From Pleurostoma richardsiae (taxonomy: Eukaryota > Ascomycota > Sordariomycetes > Calosphaeriales > Pleurostomataceae), in NCBI GenBank assembly GCA_030052745.1, contig JANBVO010000028.1, forward strand, positions 186,001-250,000: a DNA stretch of 64,000 nt, read 5' to 3'. The position numbers and the translations under genes are program-made. Below, in pieces: positions 56,445 through 64,000 of the stretch (positions are counted from its first letter, which is position 1; each line of letters begins with the position of its first letter). The notes under the pieces are model-generated. The model was given only the letters and a program-made list of their open reading frames with translations, ran no database searches and was not told the DNA's origin.

Positions 56445-56968
56445 GGGTTGGGGCTGTTTAGCTGCTGTAGATCGGACCCGGGCCTGGACTGTGAGGGAAA
56501 GAGCGCATGATACCCCTAATGACAACCTATTTCTCTGTTTTCCCTCGGTGTCTCCGAAATTTCCCAAAGAGCATCAGACTCTCGAGCATCATTCAGTGGC
56601 CATTAGCTCTCCCGCCCATTCTTTATCCCCAGTACTGTGATCCGCGCGACCTGCAAAGCACACTGAACGCTCACTTCGACTCTGGCTATGATCGATTACA
56701 CCCTCCTCCTGACCTACTTCGCGAAGATATTCTTGTTCCTCCTTTGGGTCTGGATCCTTTTTAATTCGCTTTTTCCGTGGATGAGGTCTTGGAATCCTGG
56801 ACGTCCTGGGCCTCGACCTTGTCGCGGGAGGAGACCAGATAGCGGCAGGCAAGCATCTAATGCCCAGTTGCATAGTGACCCTTGGGTAGACCTAGAGGGT
56901 CGTCATATCCCCGGCACTGGTATCGAAGGGAGCGAGACTACATTGGCTGTCCAGTCTCCAACGGCAGT
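56445..56968. other. Intergenic, 0.5 kb
   Basis: Holds an open frame from 56688 whose start looks like a membrane helix (LLLTYFAKIFLFLLWVWILF) but which soon becomes Arg/Pro-rich and overlaps the next gene in another frame. I judge it noncoding leader, not a gene. Confidence 0.45.
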
Positions 56969-58491
56969 ATGGCATCCCCACCGCCGCAGCCGGTTCAGCT
57001 GGAGCTCCTGGAACCTCACGGCGACCAGACGATAGACGGTATACGGCCGCTGCACATCATCAAGCGAGCTGACAGCGTAGGACGGGTCTCTTCGGCACGC
57101 ACGAGTGTCTGCAGCACCGGCTCCGTCAACATACGCGACAGAATCCCGAACCAGCAACTGATAGACAGACCGCTGACTATCCCGAAGAGGAGGGGAAACC
57201 GAGGGGATCAGATATTCGGCTGCTGGAACGGGTTCCCTGATGGACCTAGCCCAGTAGGTCTGTCGATGACCCCTCCTGGGAAAGGTTCGTAATGTTGTGT
57301 CTCTCCTAGCGAACACTGGTGCTGATTGTGAGGAAAAGAAAACATTGGCCCAAGGACCGAAGATGAAGCAACCCCTCGGCCATACAGATACAACTCGAAC
57401 CAGTTAGACAGTCCGACGAGCCGGCAAAGTGCTCCTCTCAAACTCAAGACCAACCCTGTGCTACCATTGCTGAACCGGCATGCACTCCTCAGACCCGCCC
57501 TACTATACCACCCACTCAGCGGTGTCATGCCCCGAAACCCGCCACCCGTGAGCTTCTCCCCGGGCTTGTTGAACGCTTTCGAAGCACATAATCATATCAC
57601 CGGACGCGACTCTCTTGACAGCAGCAATTCTATGGCAAGCCGGCGGGAAGCGAGCAACACCTTCTCCGGCGAGAGTCTTCCATCCCTGACACCTGGGCCT
57701 CCCTGCTTGGCCCCAAGCGGCATTGTCTGCCCCGTGATATGTGTGACGCCGGACACAAGAGCACTGACTGATTCATCTGACACCTTATGGGCTGCAGTCG
57801 AGGTCTCCGCGAGGTTGATGCGTCTTGGTCCTGACAATGCTGGACCTTTGCCTCCGTCACTGCTAGGTCGGTCTACCCCTTAAAGTATTTCAAGACAGCT
57901 AAGCGAACACCTCTGATTTCCCATGATGGTTATTGATCACTAACCACTTGTATCAGACGGAGATGATTTCGGATATCTATATAATCTGCAAGTGGACATA
58001 TTGCCTACGCCATGCAGCAGGATCCTCGAGATCCTACAACGCCACTCAGATCCAGTGTGAGTTGAAGGGCAGCTGCGTGTATGTACAAAGAGTGCATGTC
58101 TGACTCGTTTGAAAGGACTCTGTCAGCCAACTCTACAATACTCCTCCTCGCCCTCATTGGACTTGACCGATCATCACCGGCAACTAGCCGCGCCCACATC
58201 AGACAGAGATCAGACGATCTAATGGAAGACTTAGAGCACCATCTCGGCAGCGCGCAGACTGAGTATTTGCAGGTCCACCTTAGGTACAACCACTCGGCCT
58301 TCTCCGCCTCTGAAAGCCATCGGGAGCAGTTGTTGAGCGGGAGCAACAGCAGCGGGCTCGTGAAGTCGACCACGACCCTCGCGACCGTCGCTACGGCCGT
58401 GATCGAGCGGCACAACGCTTCATCCCTGTGGTCGCCGCCCCCGGCGCCGGCTTTCGCGAACCGCCTCCTCGACATCGTCGCTGCTAACTAG
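56969..58491 (+). CDS. Protein of unknown function, four exons
   Basis: Four exons (56969-57284, 57333-57866, 57957-58056, 58116-58491) give 441 residues. All three introns (48, 90 and 59 nt) have consensus ends and matching phases, strong evidence of a real gene. The N-terminal half is polar and Pro/Arg-rich (MASPPPQPVQLELLEPHG, then RPYRYNSNQLDSPTSRQS). A Ser-rich stretch (SRREASNTFSGESLPSLTPG) leads to a more ordered part with IVCPVICVTPDTRAL, DTLWAAVEVSARL, DGDDFGYLYNLQVDILPTP and a hydrophobic STILLLALIGLD. The last part includes QRSDDLMEDLEHHLG and ERHNASSLWSPPPAPAF. I do not recognise the family. TAG at 58489 ends it, but coding-like text continues beyond, so the stop may be a later truncation. 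Confidence 0.7.
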
Positions 58492-59070
58492 GGGCCAAGC
58501 GCCGTGACGGAAGTGAAGAAGCGAATTCTAGCTGCTAGGGCGCCTCAACGCAGTGTGGCGGCCGTCGGCCCCCTATGCGCCACAATGCAGGAGTGTTCTG
58601 GAGAGAGACCTAGTGGTCCCCGCCCCGCCACACCCCGATGCGGACGTATTGAGAAGCCGACAAGCCCGCCAAGGACGCCGCCGGAGGCGCACACAGATAC
58701 TACGGCGCACAGGATCTGGAAGGCGGCGCGGCAGACGTCCGCATCCCTGCGGCGGAGGGACAGGGGCCCGCAGGGCTTCTTGTCGGCCTCTTCAACATCC
58801 TCCACGCTGCCGGGGCTCACGCAGTCGAAGGAGTATGCGGCTGTTGCTGAGAGGAGCGGGGTTCGTCCCGGGCAAGGCCCGGTGCATAGCAGTGCGAGGC
58901 TGCGCAAGGAGAAGGCAGCTGGAATAGAGGTGCTGGGAGGTGCTGGACAGACCGTGCTAGACCGGACTATGGAGGGCAGGTCGTACACCGGGCGCAGGGA
59001 TGGGTCGAGCGGCCGTAGTAGTAAGAGTAAACTGTTTTCTAGTCGCTGGTTGTGGAGCGGATGGTGGTCA
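58492..59070 (+). pseudogene. Possible decayed 3' extension of the preceding gene
   Basis: After TAG 58489-58491 the same frame continues (VKKRILAARAPQRSVAA). Coding-like text then changes frame several times without room for introns. About 58570-58651 carries VLERDLVVPAPPHPDADV. 58653-58847 carries LLVGLFNILHAAGAHAV and ends GVCGCC before a stop. 58850-58905 carries RGAGFVPGKARCIAVRGC. From 58906 comes KEKAAGIEVLGGAG. The region is GC-rich like neighbouring exons. The simplest reading is a formerly longer protein with a nonsense change and several small indels; assembly errors would look the same. Judged by eye from composition. Confidence 0.4.
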
Positions 59071-59616
59071 TAAGCGCACATGCATATCGCATGGCGCAAG
59101 CCAGGGGTGAAAAGGGGCGTGTCTGGAAAGGGGCTATTGGAAAGAACTATGCGGCCTTGGAAGACTGGGGAACAAGAGCAGGCCTTCTGCGATGCTTCGG
59201 TCACGGCGTTGGTTAATTCATTTGGGTACGGTGTTCAGTTCAACTCCCTGTATCATACATTAAATGAAGCATATGCGCTCGTGTGGTCTCCTCCCGCTCA
59301 ATATGCGTCTCTGCACGCGGTGCGCCTCATGAGGGACTCATAAAAGCACCACGCTCAACGCTTTGACCGTGCTTAGCAGCCGTGAGCTGTAGTATATGAC
59401 CAGACCATGACATGTTCCGAAAATTCAATACGCCTGACCCAGATATCCACGTAACACGTACCGTAGTAGAGATTGTCTCCTTGTCCCTCCCATCTCAGCA
59501 AGCCACCGTCTGCGGCAGAACAGCAGACCGACGTAAGGCTTCAATATCCAAACGACACACGCCTCCGTCGCCAGCTAGAGCTTGGACGCCCGGAGGCACA
59601 CGCAGCACAGTCACCC
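59071..59616. other. Intergenic, 0.55 kb
   Basis: 3' flank of the NTF2-like gene. I see nothing else in it. Confidence 0.45.
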
Positions 59617-60401
59617 TCACCGCACCTTGACCTTCTCCACCACCCTCGCAAGCGGCGCGAACAAGACGGCCAGCACGACGCACGCGGCGGTGCTCCACAG
59701 CTGCCACACGCCGACCAGGCTCGCGATGCCCCAGGGCATCACGAACCTGGCGAAGTCGGCGACGGGGTACAGGTCCTCCTGCCTCTGGACGAACCACAGG
59801 CGGCCGTCGCCGTCGCCATTGGTGAGGGGCGGCGGGGCCGCGGCGCCCTTGGCGGCGACGGCGGCGGGCTCGGCGTCGGCGGGGTCGAGGGCGACGAGGC
59901 GCAGCGCGGAGACGAGCCAGACGTCGGCGCGGTAGAAGGGGATGAACCAGATGCGGAAGGTCTGGGAGATGTTGACGTACAAGGTGCTGGTGACCTCGTC
60001 GAAGACTAGGGGAGGCGAGGGATGAGAGTCAGCGGGCGTTGTTTGGGGGATCAAGGGAGCGGGAGAGCAGAGGGCACATTACCGGCTGAGTGGACTTTGA
60101 TATCGATGTGCGGGCTGAGGATGCGGTACCAGCGGTAGATGAGGAGGATCAGCTCGCGGGAGTTGAGCCAGGGCAGCAGTGGCACGGTGTTTCCCGGGAA
60201 GGAGGGGACGCGGCAGAAAGGGTGGCCGAAGGCGGCGTCGGGGAGGAAGTAGGTGCGCAGCGTGTCAGCCTGCTCGTCGCGGGTGCCGGTCGTGAGGCGG
60301 TAGATGACCTCCTTGATCTCAGGGACTGGGAGGCTGGTGTTAGTTTTGCATATTCATACCAGTCGAGGTTCAAGGGGGAGGTAGGTACCTGGATGTTCCA
60401 T
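59617..60401 (-). CDS. NTF2-like (SnoaL/SigF-type) protein with C-terminal membrane segment
   Basis: Three exons (60401-60389, 60325-60083, 60005-59617) give 214 residues; introns are 63 and 77 nt. Exon 1 codes only MEHP plus one base. The protein starts VPEIKEVIYRLTTGTRDEQADTL and has the alpha+beta pattern of NTF2-like folds: YFLPDAAFGHPFCRVPSF, then ELILLIYRWYRILSPHI, FDEVTSTLYVNISQTFRIWF, and LWFVQRQEDLYPVADFARF. A C-terminal hydrophobic helix (SLVGVWQLWSTAACVVLAVLFA) ends in basic KVKVR, so it is probably tail-anchored or single-pass. An Ala/Pro-rich insert (about 125-145) separates two strands. Function is unknown; NTF2 folds bind small ligands or act as scaffolds. Fold assignment is by motif pattern. 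Confidence 0.75.
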
Positions 60402-61453
60402 GGTGGATGGAGAGCTATGAAAGCGTCACCTCTTTACGACCAAAACGCTCAGTGTATACAGTAGAATGGGTGAAACTGCCCCAGACAAGTGAAGTTATAA
60501 AACTCGGAAGCTCTCGATCTTCTTCACATGTCTCAATTGCAACATGTGCCTTGCCTCACCTTGCCTCACCGTGCGTTGCGCCTGTACCTGGATGCGGTGA
60601 TGTCATTGGAAATATGCGGGCGCGGGTGCATCCTCCGCTAGCATGTGCTAACGTTAGTGGATCGATCTGTCGCAGCTGTGGCCGGCCGAGAGGCTTGCAG
60701 GCGCCTCGTGGGGGTTCCGGCGTCAATCATCGCCAGTTTTGATTCATCAAACGAGTTATGCGATGAGGTTCCTGGTTCCAGATCGTCCGTAATCATCTTT
60801 TGGTGCTGGCTTGAAGCCAGAGGCTGCCGCCAATAGACATCACCATGCTTCAAGTGGTGATCAGATGAGCCCAGGAGAAAGATGCTTCGAGATATGCACT
60901 CTTCAGATCAAATTTACGCAGGTTGAGAAGTCGGGATGAAGTCAGAAATATGCCTCTTATATATCGATACAGAGAGAGAAATCCTGAGCCTCCTCGATGC
61001 CACCGTGCATGTCCTCCATGACCTACAGATAGATACCTCAGCTATCTTGCCCATCCTATCCTACCCACCCCCGAATGCGCCGTGGTCTGTATCGTATCTC
61101 AGAGCAGATGACAAACAAATACCGCCGCCCCAAGCCTATCCTATACAGCAAACACACCGTCGTGCCATAGAGACTGTCCCCCATATCGGACGAAACAATG
61201 ATATCGGATGGTAGAGACCGGACGCTGTACCCACATTCCCTTCCCGAACTTCATTTCCGCCCATTCCTGTCCGCCCAGTCCCACCCTTTCAGTCCCGGTC
61301 TTCCCGTGCTCCATCTCCAGTCCATCTTATACGGACCTTCTCTTCTGCCCACACTTCCATTCTTCTTCATCAATCGTCACCATCCCCGACTGTTCCGCTC
61401 CCGCCGGAGCTCGTTCCGAGCATGGGAGGCTATCTCACAATGTCCCTCCTTCT
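60402..61453. other. Intergenic, 1 kb
   Basis: Contains the promoter of the NTF2-like gene and the 3' flank of the next gene. A 10-bp direct repeat CCTTGCCTCA occurs near 60550-60570. No gene seen. Confidence 0.5.
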
Positions 61454-62245
61454 CTACCGCCTGCTCGAGCTCCTGACATGCCTCGGCGGCGCATCCCCTC
61501 CGGCGTACCGATCCGGGTCGACATCGCGGTAGTACCCGCTCTCGCGCCTCGACCCGCCCCCGGCGCCGCTGCTCCGCCTCTTGCTGCTCCGGTGCCGCCT
61601 CGGCGGGCTGTGCTCCTCGATGACCACGACCTCGTCGTCCTCGCTGACCACCCGCGGCGGCGGCGGCGCGACGCTCGGCGCCCTGCTCGCCGACCGCCTC
61701 GTCGTCTCCTCCACCACCACCCGCTCGCCGCGGTCCGGCGGCCCGCGCGACGTCGTGCGGATCTCGACCGTCTCGCGCCGCGGGGACTTGTGGTGGTGCC
61801 GGTGCTGGCGGTGCTGCGGCCGGCTGCTGCGGGAGCGGCTGTGGTTGTGGCGCGTCACGACGCTCGCGGTGCCGTAGGACTCGGCGTCCGAGCCGCCGAA
61901 GTTGGCGATCGTGTAGAAGAGCCACAGGAGCAGCAGGAAGCCGCCCACCGAGCCCAGCACGATGCCAACCACCGTGCCCGGGTCGGGCCCCGAGCCCAGC
62001 GCCGGGTAGTGGCCCGGCACCGTCGAGGTCGTCGTGTCCTGCCGCGCGGCGAGGGCGCGGGTCGCGCCGGATTGGGTCGTTCGCGTGGGGGCTTGGATTG
62101 CTGTCGCGAGTCGCGCGGCGAGGGAGGTGATGGGCGATTCGTGGTGCGCTGGTTGTGGTTGTGATTGCGGCTGGGCGTCGCGCGGCCGGAGGAGGTCGAG
62201 GATGCCTGCGGGCAGGCGGCCGCGCAGCATTGGTATCGGGGCCAT
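61454..62245 (-). CDS. Single-pass membrane protein with Arg/Ser/His-rich cytosolic tail, unknown function
   Basis: One exon gives 263 residues. The first 90 residues are Pro/Gln/Thr-rich with no strong signal peptide. One transmembrane segment follows (about 93-114, TVVGIVLGSVGGFLLLLWLFYT) after a short GPDPG. The rest is a basic tail rich in Arg, Ser, His and Pro (HNHSRSRSSRPQHRQHRHHH), with an acidic patch (VVSEDDEVVVIEEH) and a final RHVRSSSRR. This layout is common in fungal plasma-membrane or vacuolar proteins of unknown role. ATG 62245 is the first in frame after a region with no other ATG. High GC and uninterrupted frame support coding. Confidence 0.72.
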   Translation of the reverse strand: MAPIPMLRGRLPAGILDLLRPRDAQPQSQPQPAHHESPITSLAARLATAIQAPTRTTQSGATRALAARQDTTTSTVPGHYPALGSGPDPGTVVGIVLGSVGGFLLLLWLFYTIANFGGSDAESYGTASVVTRHNHSRSRSSRPQHRQHRHHHKSPRRETVEIRTTSRGPPDRGERVVVEETTRRSASRAPSVAPPPPRVVSEDDEVVVIEEHSPPRRHRSSKRRSSGAGGGSRRESGYYRDVDPDRYAGGDAPPRHVRSSSRR

Positions 62246-63630
62246 GGCGGCGCGACGAGGACAACACGGCGTAGGCGTCACTGCGCCGAAGGCCTGGAGC
62301 GAAGAAACACTGGCGCGCGCGAGGAGTTTGCAGAGAAGAGTGAGTTCTGGTGATCTTCGGGTGCTATGCAAGCATCACCGGCGCAACCGGATGATGGGCA
62401 GGAACCGGCTGGCGCAACGGCGTGTTGACGCAACCTGCCAGCTCCACCGGGGTTTCTTTTGCAGATGGCGCTGATAGCGCGCGACAGCGAACACTCTGAT
62501 AAGGTCTGATGTGCTAGGGATAAGAATATAAAGTGTCGAATAGCGAAAGCAGAGGGACGAGAAACGAGCGATGGGAGGGAAAAGCCAGTCGAATCAGTGC
62601 GGCTTGCGTATTTGCATGATGAAGCAAGCGCAAGCAAGTGGGGGAGGGAGGAACAGTTGGGTACGAAGCACGGAGTAGAGGAGGCCTAGTGCAGAAGCGC
62701 AGAGATACGAGAGAGGCTGGGATCGGATGGAGGGGGAATGACGACCTGGGAGAGCCCGCTGTTGATTGGCATCGCCCTGCATCTCCGGGTAAAACGTCCC
62801 TGATCCTTGTCACCTGCTGCCCAGGTTGCGCCGCAGCAGCAGCAGTATGCGCTCTAGAGTTGCAGCAGCAGCGGGGAGTCAGTCAGCAGGGGTGGCACTG
62901 CTTCCCACGTTCCCAGAAACTTCTCTTCACTTTTCACATGCCGGGATCTGTTGCTGGTGCATTGCTAGTTTCTACGTGCGTTGAAATGTCTCAATCCAGA
63001 AACTCCTGCTGAAGGCAAGTGTCGCTTGAAATACATCAAACTCCCGAATCCAAAGTAAACAAAACGCGATAAACAACAATGCCTTTGTCTGCAACATTAC
63101 ACGGCAAGTACCTAAGGAACGGTAGTTCAGCGACTCGCCGAGTCTCCCGCTTCCCGGCTTCGGTTTGCTCGGGGCCAGTGGGGTGGGGCGCCGTTGTCAC
63201 CAGGTGATGGCCGACCAAACAAACCCGACAGCAAAAAAATCAAGGACAGGCAGACAGACAGACAGCAGACCACAGAGTAACGAGCCACGCTTTCTCGGGT
63301 TGCAGTCGCACTAGTTACGGCTATCCATTCTGACTTTGTCTGTGCCTGGTCGAAATGTGCTCGACACGAGATTTTGTTCCTGAGGTCCATCATTGCTGTT
63401 GCACCGTGCTACTGTGCTGAACAGCTCTTGTCACTCGAGTTGTGAACCGCTTTGCACCAGCGTTATGGCAGTGTCACATCAGACAGAGGTTCATCAGCGT
63501 TCCGAAACCTCTCAGTTATTTTACCAAGAAACAGTAGGGGTATCTATCGTCATGTTCCGCATATATCGTCCACCCACTAGAGTGGCCAACCGTGATCTCC
63601 CAGAAATGATGTCCACCGCACATGTTGTAA
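62246..63630. other. Intergenic, 1.4 kb
   Basis: Promoter of the membrane protein and 3' flank of the right-edge gene. A CAG-type trinucleotide run lies near 62838 and a CAGA repeat at 63251-63265. No gene recognised. Confidence 0.5.
63251..63265. repeat. Short tetranucleotide repeat (CAGA)n
   Basis: Nearly four copies of CAGA in intergenic DNA, seen directly. Confidence 0.75.
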
Positions 63631-64000
63631 TTATACAAAGCCCCGGATGCCTCTGATGCCCGGGATCTTCTTCTTATCGCCCTCTTCTTTTTTCTTCTCC
63701 TTCTTGTCTTTTTTATTGGCGTTCTGCACCCCTCCTATACAATTGTCAGCCATCTTTAAACCGAAGTTGCAGCAGAATCTCGCAAATACAACATACCTCG
63801 GCCATAATACCTCTCCGTCGTCGGACTGGTCTTCACCCCCGGCAGGTGCTCAGATGACCCAGCAATCGGTGGCGTCAAAGGCCGGTGTACAACCGTCCCG
63901 GCTGACGTGCCGGAATTGACGCTGTCGAGGGCCGGAGTGACATTGTATGACAGTCCTTCCGGTGCATCCGGGTCCGAGAACCCTCGGTGTGACCTTGTCC
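63631..64000 (-). CDS. 3' end of a gene running off the right edge, unknown function
   Basis: Two exons are visible: 64000-63797 (partial) and 63734-63631, with a 62-nt intron (donor GTATGT, acceptor TATAG, phase 1). The C-terminal 102 or so residues read ...GFSDPDAPEGLSYNVTPALDSVNSG..., then a Pro/Thr stretch ending TTERYYGRGGG. The last exon is strikingly basic/acidic: KKDKKEKKKEEGDKKK followed by IPGIRGIRGFV and TAA at 63631-63633. The Lys/Glu tail could be a nucleic-acid or membrane contact or a nuclear signal. The family cannot be named from this fragment. Confidence 0.65.

Noticed and set aside
56688-57035. Open frame starting with a hydrophobic helix (MIDYTLLLTYF...)
   Set aside because: Composition turns Arg/Pro-rich at once, it overlaps the next gene in another frame, and no splice joins it in phase.
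58545-59204. 219-codon minus-strand frame
   Set aside because: It mirrors the GC-rich decayed tail on the plus strand, which has more protein-like text.

Overview
The window looks like nuclear DNA from a filamentous ascomycete, most likely a Sordariomycete close to the Sordariales (Chaetomiaceae/Neurospora relatives). The reasons are short spliceosomal introns (about 48-130 nt, usual GT..CTRAC..AG), GC-rich third codon positions, Zn2Cys6 regulators, a Mob3/phocein gene, a GH10 xylanase and single-copy eukaryotic housekeeping genes. The taxon is inferred from gene content alone. There are no bacterial-style operons, and no rRNA gene, CRISPR array or intact mobile element was found.

Layout. 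1-2849: 3' part of the condensin ATPase SMC2 (+), convergent with a membrane-anchored MOSC protein (3063-4744, -). 4745-13215: gene-free 8.5 kb. 13216-15775: Zn2Cys6 regulator (+). 17543-19286: mob3/phocein (-), divergent from a ZNG1-type zinc GTPase (19911-21332, +). 21751-24255: CCR4-NOT subunit NOT2 (+) with a candidate alternative first exon. 24915-25692: CUE1-like ERAD factor (+). 26804-27797: membrane protein of unknown function (+). 28347-30407: mitochondrial DEAD-box helicase MSS116 (+). 31814-33058: secreted GH10 xylanase (+). 33449-34717: PEX7 (-), divergent from a CUE-AlkB-GRF fusion dioxygenase (35316-36752, +). 37259-40567: second Zn2Cys6 regulator (-). 42480-44542: MFS transporter (-). 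44543-54043: gene-free 9.5 kb. 54044-54878: CCDC124/Lso2-like ribosome factor (+). 55327-56444: E2-like AKTIP/FTS protein (+). 56969-58491: conserved-looking protein of unknown function (+) whose 3' tail seems decayed. 59617-60401: NTF2-like membrane protein (-). 61454-62245: single-pass membrane protein (-). 63631-64000: 3' end of a gene leaving the right edge (-).

The genes are mostly independent housekeeping functions: chromosome condensation, metal trafficking, mRNA decay, ERAD, mitochondrial RNA folding, peroxisome import, DNA alkylation repair, ribosome recovery and endosome transport. I see no biosynthetic cluster. The two gene-poor islands flank regulatory or transport genes and are plausible long regulatory regions or homes of unrecognised noncoding transcripts.

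The most notable observations are: a CUE-AlkB-GRF polypeptide that may combine ubiquitin reading, PCNA contact, oxidative demethylation and single-strand DNA binding; a nested alternative first exon of NOT2 with exactly matching splice phase; a GC-AG intron in the CCDC124/Lso2 gene; a Zn2Cys6 motif divided over three exons; a 12-nt micro-exon in the ZNG1 gene; a decayed 3' extension of an unknown gene; and a strongly over-represented intergenic motif, TACGGAGTA. Exon boundaries were placed by eye from splice consensus, reading phase and family fit. No alignment or RNA evidence was available.
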